From: Neopestalotiopsis rosae
Taxonomy: Eukaryota; Ascomycota; Sordariomycetes; Amphisphaeriales; Sporocadaceae
NCBI GenBank assembly: GCA_023078685.1
Contig: JALGAS010000003.1
Span: 620,001 to 684,000, forward strand
Length of the DNA stretch: 64,000 bases
Reading direction: 5' to 3'
Part shown: positions 25,252 to 36,266 of the stretch, piece after piece
Layout: the number at the start of each line of letters is the position of its first letter
Numbering within the stretch: position 1 is the stretch's first letter
Program-made: the position numbers and the translations under genes
The notes under the pieces: model-generated
Told to the model about the DNA's origin: nothing
Seen by the model: the letters and a program-made list of their open reading frames with translations, nothing else
Database searches by the model: none

Positions 25252-25960
25252 GTGCTTCTTTTGAGCATGCGACACTATCATGAAGGGTTTGTACATTTGC
25301 GTGTTATTGGACGAAGCTCCCTTTGGGGCTTATATAATTTATCTTATCATTCTCGTGTGTTCTTCGAACGCGGGCGTCAGGTCCGGGGTCTGAGTATATT
25401 CATTTCTGACTCGAGGCGAAAACAGGAACGTAGGGGCTGGGGAGCAGTATGACTGGGGACTGATTGACTGATTGGGAGTTGAAGGAATCCAAAAACAAAA
25501 ATAATAACATCTCTTTCACTCAAACCTTTCCCAATGGTTTTTTTGGCTTCACTTCTGAATACAACGGAACGGAACTATGCTCTTGGCGGACGGAGAAATA
25601 CCCGCCCACATTCGGCGTATCATTGCAATCGACTACCGAAGCCCCTTTCACCCGCTATTGGCTGAACTGGGTAAAGACCAGTCTTTCCGCCAGGATTCCC
25701 CAACATTTGCCCAGAGTGCTGGAAAGACTAGCGACAGAAATCCGGGGTTATCTGCATCGGAAACTATCTTGTTTAATCTGCATACGGGGAAGTGGCTCTC
25801 TTGACGTCAAGTGACTGCGTTATTAGTGATGATCCGTCTGTATTGACCCCATGCTTATAAGACTTGCACGAAAGCCGGCAAGGATGAATGAATATCTGTG
25901 TAGACCAGATTGGGCAGTGGTTATATCCTGTCTATTCTCAGCGGACCAGACGAACGTGAG
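25252..25960. other. intergenic, no gene seen
   Basis: About 700 bp between the BTB gene and the carboxylesterase. Two overlapping ORFs near 25464-25814 lack family features and are treated as chance. Confidence 0.55.
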
Positions 25961-27885
25961 ATGGGCATAATGAATCTCATGATGAAGCATATATGGTGGC
26001 TCGCCGCAATTGCGATCCAGTGCGCATTCGCGCAAGACCTCCTTGCAAGCCTCGACTACGGAACCTTTCAAGGCGCCTATAGTGCCCAATACAATATCTC
26101 GTACTGGCAAAAGATTCCGTTTGCAGCACCGCCAATTGGAGAGAATAGGTAAGATATGATGTGTCCCACGCAAATCCAAGGTCAGCTGTGGGAGAGGACG
26201 TCACGAAGAATGAATCTAATTCTGGGAGAATGATAGATTTCGCGCACCTCAGCCGCCCCTGCGCATTGAGAATGGCACATACAACTCGACGACCACGTTT
26301 GACATGTGTCCGCAAAGAACGGTGGGTATAAAGCTGCCTTCGCTTATTCCCCACCAAAGTCCAAGTAAGCTGATCGGGTGAACACCCAAAGGTCAATGGC
26401 TCAGAAGACTGTCTATACCTCGGCCTCTACGGCCGGCCCTGGAGCCAAGGCCAGCCGCTGCGCCCCGTCGTGGTTGTCTTCTACGGCGGCGCCTTCATCC
26501 AGGGGTCCGCCTCCTTTACGATGCCGCCGTCGGCGTACCCGGTGCTTAACGTCTCGGAGTCTAGCGACATGATGTTTGTCTATCCCAACTACCGCGTCAA
26601 CGCCTTTGGCTTCTTGCCCGGGCGCGAGGTGGCCGAAGACCCCCGATCGGATGTCAATGCCGGCTTGCTGGACCAGGATGCCGCGATCAAGTGGACGCGG
26701 CGGTATATAGCCCAGTTTGGCGGCGATCCGGAGGAGATTTCTATCTGGGGTCAGTCGGCGGGCGGAGGCAGCGTGCTGGCGCAGACTATTGCGAGACCGT
26801 GTGATGTCCAAGAGAAGAGCAAGCAGCAACAGCAAAAGGGAACCAAGGAGAAGATGTTCAAGCGGGCTCTGGCTTCGAGTCCGTTCTGGCCCAAGACGTA
26901 CCGCAACGACGCGCCAGAAGCCCAGGCCCGGTACGACCAGCTTGCCAACCTGACGGGCTGCGCGACAGCATCTGATACCCTCCAGTGCCTCAAGACGGTT
27001 GACGTGGCTGTGATCCGCAACGCCAGCTACGCCATGGTCTCGGGCTACCTGTACGGGCCAACGTCGTATCCGTGGGGACCCATCATTGACGGCGTGTTCC
27101 TGACCCAGCCGCTGTCCGAAGTCACACAATCGCAGGGCGACATCAACGCCGAGCGGTTCTTTTCCATGTACAACACCCACGAGGGCGAGAACTTTGTCTC
27201 GTCGGCCGTCGACTACGACGCGTGGATCGCGGGCTTCCTCCCCGGCTTTTCCCAGGCCGAGCTCGCGCGGCTCGACGCCCTGTACCCGGCCGCCGGCAGC
27301 GCCGAGTCCATTGCGGCGTACAACGACTCGTACACGCGGGCCGGCCTCGTCTACCGCGACACGGTCCTGGCGTGCCCGGCCTACTGGACGGCCGGGGCGG
27401 CGGCGGGCGGGGGCTGGCTGGGCGAGTACACCATTTCACCTGCCAAGCACGCTTCCGACGTGAGCTATGTAAGTTGTGATGACTGACAGCACCCCCTTGG
27501 GGCTCTTTTGCGCAAACATCTGTCGGATTGAAACTAATAACAATGGTCTAGTGGAACACGGTGAACTCAATTCAACAAACGGACCCGCTGCATTACAAGG
27601 GCTTTGCCGGTAAGATAATATTTCCAATTTTAAGAACTATAGGTGTCGTCTTAAAACAGCATACTAATCCCCTTCCCTCTTCTTCTAGGCGCTTTCGCTT
27701 CCTTCTTCATGACGGGAGATCCAAACGCACTAAAGTTGACGGCAGCCAACGTTACGGGAGTGCCGGCGCTGCAGACTGAGCAGGAATGGGTGATTGACAG
27801 CCAAGGATTCACCGAGAGTAACATAACGCAGTTTGTGGCGCGGTGCGACTTTTGGAGGGAAATGGTGGCGAAATTGCCAATTTGA
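25961..27885 (+). CDS. secreted type-B carboxylesterase
   Basis: Alpha/beta-hydrolase of the carboxylesterase type B family. Five exons, 25961-26148, 26237-26321, 26392-27468, 27552-27609 and 27689-27885, give about 534 residues. An N-terminal hydrophobic stretch (MMKHIWWLAAIAIQCAFA, cut likely before QDL) fits a signal peptide. Family landmarks: an early Cys (FDMC) with EDCLYLGLY, the oxyanion-hole region VVVVFYGGAFIQGS, the nucleophile elbow GQSAGGGS (Ser near residue 213), and a likely catalytic His in KHASDVSYWN near the end of exon 3. Several N-glycosylation sequons are present. Any of the Met codons at 25961, 25970, 25979 or 25982 could be used. Substrate is unknown: relatives include lipases, feruloyl-like and detoxifying esterases. 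The long, GC-rich exon 3 contrasts with its AT-richer surroundings. Confidence 0.9.
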
Positions 27886-29109
27886 TCAAGATCTTTAGAT
27901 CAGTTCGTTCAAGCAGTCAACGTAAGAGAGAAGGCTCGCTGATCTTCAGCTGATGTCAACTTTGATGGCTTACAGTCACGATGTGCCAAGTGCTCAACGT
28001 GTTTTTGTGTTGTCAGACGAGTGTTTGCTGCTGTGCCGTAACCTCCCATACGGTGTATGCAAGTATAACGCGGAGATCCTTCAATAATAGACAGGCCTTC
28101 CGAGTTGACGCAACTGGCCATTTGACCAGGGCCATGCATTGAAAGAAATCAATGTCTCCGTATAGTCAGCTTACGGTGCATCGGCCCGTTCATTGGCTGT
28201 TTGAGTCAGACTGAGTTTCCTATAATGTATCCTAACCCTGTGATCGCAGTGGTCCACTCCAGGCAACCGAATGCATGCCTACCTGGGTAGCTAATCGAAA
28301 TAGATTGATATTCCGACTTTCCGCCATATCTATGGTGGATAGTGCCGCGGCTGAATGTTGAGCGACTGATTAAACAGGACTTCCAGGGCTGAGTATCCTT
28401 GTGAATCACTTTTTGGAATGGATCTGCTGATGTGGTGCGCCCCTCCCGCCTTCAACTTCTGGTCAGGATCGGCAAGGCTTACGGTCCCGGCTGACAAGCA
28501 AATCTTGATATGCTCGAAATCTTATAGCAGAGGCCATACAGAGCTCATTACTGTCGATAATCTTGATGAACAATAGGGCGTAGGCCACAAGTTGCCGCTC
28601 TGGTGTTGCGTAGATGATGCGGGCAGATGAACAATGTAAGTGCAAGATCAGTGAGGTATTGATTCGATTCAAAAGTACGCATAATTGTCTAACTTATCTT
28701 ATATGCACGTCATGAAGTAAACAGTGTTCATCGGCAGCAAATAATGAGGCAGGCAAATATGAAAATTGTATGGTCTAGGTATAAGCAAGAGTATCACGGA
28801 AGACAAAGAGCAGAAATGTGGATTCTTCCATAATCCCGAAATCGATTTCTCGTAATCCATGGCCTGGTCTCGCATAATCTGCCCTCTTCCTGATAGCAAT
28901 GATCTGATCTTCGCAATACACATGTCGATGGGCCAAGAACAGCTTCGGATCACGATACCGAGGACGAGGTTTGAGACAGTCTGATACCGTTATGTTGCTC
29001 TATATAAACCCTGAGCATCGCTACGAACATTTGACCTCTGTTCCTTAGAACATTCATCTTTCACACAAAACTCCCACACTCCAGCCAGCCTTTTACACGC
29101 GATTTGACA
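27886..29109. other. intergenic, promoter side of the small secreted protein gene
   Basis: About 1.2 kb, AT-rich, with no supported gene. A TATA box near its right end belongs to the small secreted protein gene. Confidence 0.55.
29001..29007 (+). promoter_or_regulatory. TATA box of the small secreted protein gene
   Basis: TATATAA lies 103 bp before the ATG at 29110, followed by a CA/CT-rich leader (CTTTCACACAAAACTCCCAC), a typical layout of strongly expressed fungal genes. Confidence 0.65.
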
Positions 29110-29427
29110 ATGAAGCTCACTGCTATCCTCGCTCTTTGCTCTGCCCTTGCCACCGGAGCAATGGGCCTCGGTCTCGATTTATTCTCAGACGGCGACTGCC
29201 AAAACCAGATCGCCGCCATCACCGTCTCGGACTTCACGTGCGCCAACCACTCGCCCGGTTGGTCATCCATGAGAGTCAACGCTGCTGATAATGAGGTTAC
29301 CCTTACTGCCTACACCAAGAACAACTGCAACGCCGGTTCCAGCACCAACTGGGAAAACCCTGCCGTTGGGGATTGTCTCAAGATTCAGGACTCTGGATTT
29401 GTTGCCAACTCTGTGGGCTATTTCTAA
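29110..29427 (+). CDS. small secreted cysteine-containing protein
   Basis: A single-exon gene of 105 residues. The N-terminus MKLTAILALCSALATGAMG is a clear signal peptide, cut probably around residue 19. The mature part (about 86 residues) has four Cys (DGDC, FTC, NNC, GDC), enough for two disulphides, and many Asn/Asp/Ser. No named family is recognised. Small size, secretion, paired Cys, a strong TATA box and position between two secreted-enzyme genes fit either a candidate effector or a small secreted protein of unknown role. Pathogenicity cannot be deduced from sequence alone. Confidence 0.8.
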   Translation: MKLTAILALCSALATGAMGLGLDLFSDGDCQNQIAAITVSDFTCANHSPGWSSMRVNAADNEVTLTAYTKNNCNAGSSTNWENPAVGDCLKIQDSGFVANSVGYF

Positions 29428-29837
29428 ACAGCCTTTGTGGTTCTTTCCCGGAAATTGTGATTCTGTGGCCGCCTATCAACACGACAAGAACCCGGCCTTG
29501 GAATAAATACACATGTGCTGCTGGGGAAAACGGGCAATTTGTAGAAGTGAGGATGAGCAGCTCACCTTGTTGCCTCGTCAGTGGGAATGGAAACAGACAT
29601 CAATAAAAGAAATGATGGTGGACTGGGAACTAGCTATTGAGGTATTTAGCTATGACAGTGGGTGCACCCTGACGACTCCTACCACACCTTTTTCGACAAT
29701 TCAATACGATTCTGTTCTAGTCTTGGGGAGTTTCTTTCTGCTTCGCCCAGGGTGACGAAGGTTGTGAAAACTTAAGTTGTGATGAACGGTGCCTACTGTT
29801 CTTAAATAATACAATTTCGATTCATACGTTTGGCTAG
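29428..29837. other. intergenic between convergent genes
   Basis: About 410 bp holding the 3' ends of the small secreted protein gene (plus) and the CE15 gene (minus). Nothing else is seen. Confidence 0.6.
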
Positions 29838-31019
29838 TTATATCAATCCATTCAAAGACCAATCAATCCACTGAGGGGCCCACCAGGTGAATTTGCCGTC
29901 CGTCTTCACCACATTCGTGTCACTGTCGACTCCAAGGAGGAACTTATTGAAGAATGCGGCGACTTCTGGGTTTTGTGAAGCTGGCATCGAACAATGACTA
30001 GACCCATGGGATGCTTGCGAGATGCCCATATTGTTCTGAACCCCAAGTGACTCGTAGACCATGCGCGCCGCCACAGAGCATCCATACGTGCTAGCTGGGC
30101 CCAGATAGTCGATTCCAGAGTTCTCAATGACCAGAAGCCCTCGAGGTGCTACCAGGGCCATCAACATGTGGTGGTCGTACGGTAAACGGGTAGTGTCTGG
30201 AGCGTATTGGGAGAAGGCTGTAGCAAACCATGAGTCACCTTGGACGATTTGCGTCGCGTCTTCCGTCTTGGTACCATTCTTCTTAATGTCCGCGACGATG
30301 CGCCAACATCCTGGGCCGCCCGACCCGCCCTCCTGAGGAATTGCCAGCGCGATGCGATCATCGAACGCACTGGCGATCACCGCGCCTTTGCCATTCCGTG
30401 AGCACCCCGTCACTGCCAGCCGACTGGTGTCAATGTGTGTCGCGGCAGGTCCCAGCTGCTCCAAGGCGTCAATCAGGCGGCTCACCCCCCATGCCCAGGC
30501 CATGAGCGCCCCGGCTGGGTGACTGGTGCCATAGAGATCATAGAATTTACCCTTGCCACGAGGGTCATCGGCAGCGACATCATGGTTGGGAAAGGTCAAG
30601 ACAGCCACTCCCGATGGAACTGGGATCGACGCCCCTTCATAGGCTATGAGAGCAGGGAATGGGCCCGTCCCGCTTGGTAACTTGACGGTCACGGCGAACG
30701 TTGCTGATTTACCTCCTTGCGAAGAGGCAATTGTGATCTTATTGTTGGCAATCGTTGACGAGACTGTAGGTTTAGGGGGTTTAGTGCCAAGCTCGTACTT
30801 TTGAAGCTGTTCCCGTATCTCTGATCTTTTGCACGCCCATTGCTCCTTGGTTGCGAGTCGGCTCCCGTTTGCAAGAAGAAAAGGGTCGGGAAGCTTTGTG
30901 GCCGAGGGATACGATGGGCTAGCTTCAATGGTACAGGTTGTTGGCGTTGGTGAGTATTCCTGGCTCGTCGCGAGCCCTAGGAAAAGACAAGTGAAAAAGA
31001 GTTCAAGTTTGACCCCCAT
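29838..31019 (-). CDS. CE15 glucuronoyl esterase (Cip2-like), no CBM1
   Basis: Cleaves the ester between 4-O-methyl-glucuronic acid of xylan and lignin alcohols, loosening lignocellulose. A single exon of 393 residues. An N-terminal hydrophobic signal (LELFFTCLFLGLATS) is followed directly by the CE15 catalytic domain; the N-terminal CBM1 found in Trichoderma Cip2 is absent. Diagnostic features are the nucleophile motif GCSRNGKGA (Ser near residue 207), the following PQEGGSGGPGCWR segment with the conserved Glu/Trp region, and the catalytic His in ASHGSSHCSMP. The Met at 31019 is preferred over one eight codons upstream because it starts a cleaner signal peptide. The enzyme is extracellular. 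With the carboxylesterase and AA9 genes it points to plant-biomass use. Confidence 0.93.
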   Translation of the reverse strand: MGVKLELFFTCLFLGLATSQEYSPTPTTCTIEASPSYPSATKLPDPFLLANGSRLATKEQWACKRSEIREQLQKYELGTKPPKPTVSSTIANNKITIASSQGGKSATFAVTVKLPSGTGPFPALIAYEGASIPVPSGVAVLTFPNHDVAADDPRGKGKFYDLYGTSHPAGALMAWAWGVSRLIDALEQLGPAATHIDTSRLAVTGCSRNGKGAVIASAFDDRIALAIPQEGGSGGPGCWRIVADIKKNGTKTEDATQIVQGDSWFATAFSQYAPDTTRLPYDHHMLMALVAPRGLLVIENSGIDYLGPASTYGCSVAARMVYESLGVQNNMGISQASHGSSHCSMPASQNPEVAAFFNKFLLGVDSDTNVVKTDGKFTWWAPQWIDWSLNGLI

Positions 31020-32449
31020 TGTAAGCAGCCAAAATAGGTACAAAGCTTTGAATGTTACAACAAAATATCATTTGATAGGCGTTGGATCGTGCAAGAATAT
31101 TATAATTGAGATTGATTATCCTGCCCTTGTCCTTATCGCTGTATATGCCGACACCGTTATTGCCGTAGACCGGGCTCGGCCAGCGGAGATATTTTCAAGT
31201 GAATCCAGATTAGGCACACGGATAAATAGAGCCAATCGGGCGAGACTATTCAAAATGTTCTATAATATGTATACCCCAAGATGAGATGAGTTATTAGAAC
31301 TAGTACTCATTGGTGTACACAACGACATTTTTATCCCGGGCCAAAGGCTTTCTATTCATCGGCATTATCGCATTTACGCACGGGTCTCCAATCTTCGTTG
31401 TCTGTTTTAGCGGGACAAGAACAATCGGCCATACTTCACAGTTCCGTTTCTGATTTAAGTGTAAATGTTTATAAAAGGCTCGCCCGCTCTGCCCTGAATG
31501 AAATGAGAAGCGCGAAATTGCTACTGTGACCGGTGAAGGTTGGGGAATCCCCGGTGTTACAATTTTCTTTTTGCGTTTTCTTTTCCCTCTCTCAGGTTGG
31601 CGCCATGGAGTGAGGAACCGTTGGGATCAATCTGGGAACCAACTAATGAACGTGATGCATTTACGGGTAATGTGTAGCCAAGTAGTTTGGTGAGTAGCGG
31701 TCAAGTTCGCGGGCCTGAATATTCATTACGATAGCGAGATCGCGACGATACGGTTTGGTCGTTAGCAATGCGACTCATACGTGGCCGGTCGAGCTTTGGT
31801 AGATGGTGGCGGGTTTGTGTGTCGAAGTGCAGCACGGCGACCGCAACTTGTCAAACTTTTACCTTTCTAGATAATTGTTACCTATTGCCACTCAGATCTG
31901 ATACTTGCACTCTCTATTAGGATCTGTATTGTGGCGCAATAGCTGTGTATGTATCTGTCAAACTCATGCGTCCCCCACAAGATCAACCACTCAAATTGGA
32001 CACCACCGATTGCTGGAATCACCACGGCAAAGCTCCAAGAAATGGTAGGCCGGAAACCGGAATCGATCCTGGCGAGCTCGGTTCGCCAATATTTCAGCTC
32101 GGCGGATACCAACCCCACTGTAAGGCTCTTTCAGATGTAGGTCTAGCATGCAGCTGTAGCACTGCCACCGTGGGATTCGGCCTGACGGAGCCCCAATGCC
32201 TTGGGCATTGAGATTTTTGGCGGTGCTGAGGTGACGCATCTAAGGGGCAAAGAAGGTCAGGGGAAATATCACAGCCAAATTCGAGCTATCTATGCATTCA
32301 GGTGGTCTTTCGCGGTAGCCATGCGATCGGATGTATATAATGATCGAGGAGATATCCTTTACTACACTCCGTCGTTCCCCTGGGCATTGATTTATTTTTG
32401 TCAATATTGGCAATAACACTTAAGAGCTGCCATCATCCCCACGCTGGCT
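31020..32449. other. divergent intergenic region between CE15 and HET-domain genes
   Basis: About 1.4 kb. No gene is supported. Short ORFs at 31882-32239 on both strands overlap each other and lack motifs. Confidence 0.55.
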
Positions 32450-34609
32450 ATGATCACACACCTCCGCCGTTTGATACGACGGCTGCGTGGTTCATCTAAT
32501 GTTCACTCTCGGTCAGCCGCAGGAACTTCGGCTGCGGAAATGTTAGCCGTCGAAACGATCAATGATCTTTGCCAAGATTGTGCTGCAATCGATGTGAACC
32601 TGAGTAATGGGTCGATTTACAGATGGCTTCGCGACTGGAAAGTTCCTGAAGATTACAAAGATAACTGTAGCTTTTGCAGCTTTGTGGCTGGATTGTAAGT
32701 AAAGTCATACTCCATCTGTCAGGCGAGTGAGCTATGAGAACTATTCTAATTGCGAACGTAGAAAACATGAGAAACACGCTCGTTGCGATAAAGTGTCACA
32801 CGTGACACTTGGCTAGAGGCCGAAACAATACCCAGTGACAATTTTGTGCGACGACCTGTCGGTGCAACGGTTTTTCTGAGGTTCCGGTGGTTCTGTCAAA
32901 CATCTCTTTGGTACTTCTTTGAGGACGATCAAGACCGCATAAAAGACACTATAGGGTTCGCGTATCAGGTCAACCCAGAACTCGACAAAACCGACTGGGT
33001 CGTAATACAAAAATGGGTAAATGGATGCATAAAGCGACATCGTTCTAGCTGCACATGCCGGGACGCATTCGATGTACCCGGATTCGAAGTGATTGATTGC
33101 AACACTCGAAAGCTTGTGCCTTGGGACAAAAGAGCAGATTTTACAGCGTTAAGCTACGTCTGGGGCTCGACTCAAACTCAGTCAGATCGATCTATCCTGC
33201 CAAATCCTTTTCCAGAGAGAGTCATCGAAGATGCATTTATATGCACACTCAAACTCAATATTCGCTATCTTTGGGTCGACCGATATTGTACTGATCAGGA
33301 AGGCACGAATCACTTAAAGCAACGTCTCATTCAGAGCATGGACAAGATCTATTCCGCCGCGAAGGTGACGATAATCAATGTTGCAGGAAACGATGCCCAA
33401 ACCGGCCTACCCGGCGTTTCCGGTACCCTGCGGATTTCATCCAGCAAAATGGTTATAAATGGCCACACGATGATACCTGTCGTCAATCCCAATAACGAAA
33501 TACGCTCAAGTAAGTGGGCAAAGCGAGGTTGGACGTTACAGGAAGGTCTGCTGGCCCGTCGACGTCTTGTTTTTACCACTACAGGTGTTTATTTTCAATG
33601 CACTCAGAGCTATTACGTCGAAGGTCTGTCTGGAGAATTTTACTCAAAAGAACAAATGGACCATCCTCTGGATGTTCACTATCCTCGAATGGCAACACAA
33701 GCCTTTCCAAGCTCCGTTATTGGCTCCGACACGTCGAGCTTTTCCATAGCAAGCGTGTGTAACAATTTCGCCGGCAGGGATCTCAAAACCGACGAAGATG
33801 CTCTGAACGCTTGTTTGGGAATCTTTTCGCGATTCTGGACAAGCACAAACCCAGAATATCACTACTTCGGATTGCCCTTCCAAGCCAAATCTGATGCTGC
33901 GTTTGTCCTATCGCTGTTATGGAGGACAATCGGCGAAACAAAGACACCGTTCAGACGTGCCTGGGGACCCTCTTGGAGCTGGCTAGCTTGGAGGTGGCAA
34001 TTGAACTTTGATAGCAGTCTTCTCCACAAGAGCAGAAAACAGTTCAAAACGTGCATCGATATCAAGTTTCCCAGACGTCACGAAGAGCAAGACGTTATGT
34101 CTACTATAAGTGATTATGTAGGCGATATCGATAAAGGTGGGCTGTTCCAGCACTGGCTCCCGTATTTGAGACTTTCCGGCTGGATTGCAACTATGCGCTT
34201 CGAGCACTGGCCATACAAGTCCGATGACAACTTGAACGGGGAAATAAGTTGCTGTGTTGCAAAGGGACAAGAGTATGTCGGAAAGGGTGAAATATTACCA
34301 CATATGTGGGCCAAAGTCTTAAACGAAGACAAGGCGTTCAAGTCTTCAAGGCTGCTAGATGTGATCTTCATCGCAGACGATGGCACTGATATTCACTGTT
34401 TGGTTATTCGTCGTGTCGGGGAAGAGACGGCAGACACGTTTGAGAGACTGGGGGCGTGTCGAGTGGTTTACGATTCTCCCGATATCAAGCAAGTTCAGAA
34501 CCAGTCTTATATGACCGTAAGAGAGGAGAAGAGCAACGGGCCGGGTCGAGGTAGGCGTACGGAAATAAGGAATCTGGAGTGTAGGTTCGCTACAATCACT
34601 CTTCTATAG
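32450..34609 (+). CDS. HET (heterokaryon incompatibility) domain protein
   Basis: HET domains are found in fungal non-self recognition proteins that can trigger death of fused cells; most copies have unknown partners. Two exons are proposed: 32450-32694 and 32794-34609, about 686 residues. Donor GTAAGT is strong; the acceptor (GATAAAG) is weaker but is the one that joins the frames, giving VTRDTWLEAETIPSDNFVRR. The domain starts around residue 190 with the hallmark FTALSYVWG, followed by NIRYLWVDRYCTDQE (consensus W-[IV]-D-x-x-C-I-D-Q, so Thr replaces the usual Ile), YSAAKVTIINVAG, and WAKRGWTLQEGLLARRRLVF with a GWT(L/F)QE-type motif. The N-terminal CQDC ... CSFCSF Cys pairs are typical of this class. 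There is no NACHT, ankyrin or WD40 tail. The stop lies about 185 bp from the convergent F-box gene. Confidence 0.9.
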
Positions 34610-34793
34610 ACGTGTTGGACATTGCGCGCTGCTGCATGCTCTGTTTTCTGCCAGTTCCTCCAAGTAAGGCAAACAAATAGAACTAATTGACAGCCTAACC
34701 ATGAGGTTATGCACCATGGTTGTCGGGTAACGTCATCTTCCGCACACTGCGCATTTCGGGATAACTTCAACGCGCTCTGAGGGCCGCCAAACG

Positions 34794-36161
34794 CTAAGCC
34801 CCAATCATCGGGGAGTAGGAAAACGCGTCCCTAATCCAGCCGGGTGGAATAATTTCTTGCATTTCCCAGGTTTGTAACAATTCTCCTGGTCCCTCGGGAA
34901 GCAAATGCTGCCCCGTCGTATCTTCGTCTGTCCATAGCATGCACGTCGTGTTGTTGCTCTGCTGATACTGCGCACGAGTCAAGGCTGCATCTGCGAGCCT
35001 GTGCCGCTTGAGCATCATCTGCACTGGCAAGCGCGCGCCAGAATTGGTCTGTATCCATGTGTTCCCCCCCTCGGCGATCGTCTCGAGGTGTCTTCTTGAG
35101 CTTGAAACCAAGTCCTCTGTCTCCCACCGTTCCTTCTGCAGAAGAGGCATCCTGGCAACGTGTGCAGAGCTCGAGAAGATGCCGACGTTCCATACGGGCA
35201 CGGGAAAGCTGCATCTGGAGATGAAGTCGCGGCGTACCCAGCCGGCGTAAGAGTGTGTCAATGCCTGATTGTGCGGTTGCACGTCCATGATGGTGAGCAA
35301 CTCGAGATTACTGGAATTCATATTGGCAAAATCCCTCAGGACTTCGACCATTGGAGGTAGAGCCGATGGCAATTGCTGTTGCTGTCCCACGTAGGGAATC
35401 TGATCCGCGTCTTTGCTGCAAGGTGTCGTCCAGGCACCCGAGGTTGAGGGGCCGGGTTCACGTTGGGCAAGATTGACAAGGCAAGTTTTGAGTAAGGGAG
35501 CGCAGACAGCAGCTTGACGATGCTGATCCTGGCCCTGACCGTTGGACGAGCCGGTCGCGAGGAGAGCTGGACAGATGACTGGCAAGCACAGGCGTAGATG
35601 TCGTAGCTGAGGGAGAACCCCGCGAATTGAGTTGCATAGGTGCGCGCCGCGCGACAAGGCTGCGAGCGGTGGACTGATGCAGCTGCCATGGCTCAATTTG
35701 ACTTCCAAGCTCGTGCAGGAGGCAGGCAAGGACTCGATGATACAGGCAACCTCGCGGCTGGCCGTGCATGGAAACGGCAAGTCTACAGAGATGGACACTG
35801 TCGCGGGCTCCGCCTGTTTGACGCGCGCGCCGAGCTGTGCCAAACTCGCGAGCCTGGCGACGGCAATCTCATTGGCCTCACTTGGATCGTACGGATTGAC
35901 AGGAATTGCATTCATCAAGATGGTGAGAGACCGGATACGGACGTCGGCGCATCCTTTCACGAATTTGGCCAGTCGGTGTTCATCGAGAATGACGTCCTCA
36001 TACATGGCGGACTGCGCAATTGGCTGCCATGCCTTGCAACATCGGACGGCGGAAATCAGTGACGCATGGTGGTCCTGAGCGATTATATCGAATATTTCAA
36101 GCAAAAGGTCAGGACTGAGCCTGGCAATGGGTGGCCGCGACGGTACCATGGCAACGGTCAT
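34794..36161 (-). CDS. F-box-like protein
   Basis: A single exon of 455 residues. Near the N-terminus, RLSPDLLLEIFDIIAQDHHAS then CCKAWQPIAQSAMYEDVIL follows the F-box pattern (L/P, L-x-x-I/L-F, then a Leu/Val-rich helix and a W-x-x-hydrophobic end). F-box proteins act as substrate receptors of SCF ubiquitin ligases by binding Skp1. The rest looks like irregular leucine-rich helices (SLTILMNAIPV, LRHLRLCLPV, NLELLTIMDV), probably the substrate-binding part; the target is unknown. A second Met four codons in could be the start. It lies tail-to-tail with the HET-domain gene. A duplicated 12-bp motif sits about 70 bp upstream of the ATG. Confidence 0.8.
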   Translation of the reverse strand: MTVAMVPSRPPIARLSPDLLLEIFDIIAQDHHASLISAVRCCKAWQPIAQSAMYEDVILDEHRLAKFVKGCADVRIRSLTILMNAIPVNPYDPSEANEIAVARLASLAQLGARVKQAEPATVSISVDLPFPCTASREVACIIESLPASCTSLEVKLSHGSCISPPLAALSRGAHLCNSIRGVLPQLRHLRLCLPVICPALLATGSSNGQGQDQHRQAAVCAPLLKTCLVNLAQREPGPSTSGAWTTPCSKDADQIPYVGQQQQLPSALPPMVEVLRDFANMNSSNLELLTIMDVQPHNQALTHSYAGWVRRDFISRCSFPVPVWNVGIFSSSAHVARMPLLQKERWETEDLVSSSRRHLETIAEGGNTWIQTNSGARLPVQMMLKRHRLADAALTRAQYQQSNNTTCMLWTDEDTTGQHLLPEGPGELLQTWEMQEIIPPGWIRDAFSYSPMIGA

Positions 36162-36228
36162 CCATTCTGCTTGTCAAGAGACAGTATTCGTGTTTGATTC
36201 AAGTACGATTGTGCATGTGAATGAAGCA

Positions 36229-36266
36229 GGGGCTAAAAACCCTCGGTACATGTCGGGGCTAAAAAC
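36229..36266 (-). promoter_or_regulatory. duplicated GTTTTTAGCCCC motif upstream of the F-box gene
   Basis: GGGGCTAAAAAC (plus strand) occurs at 36229-36240 and again at 36255-36266, 26 bp apart, about 70-105 bp before the F-box ATG. A repeat of exactly 12 bp in a short promoter could be a tandem regulator site; no regulator is identified. Confidence 0.45.
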
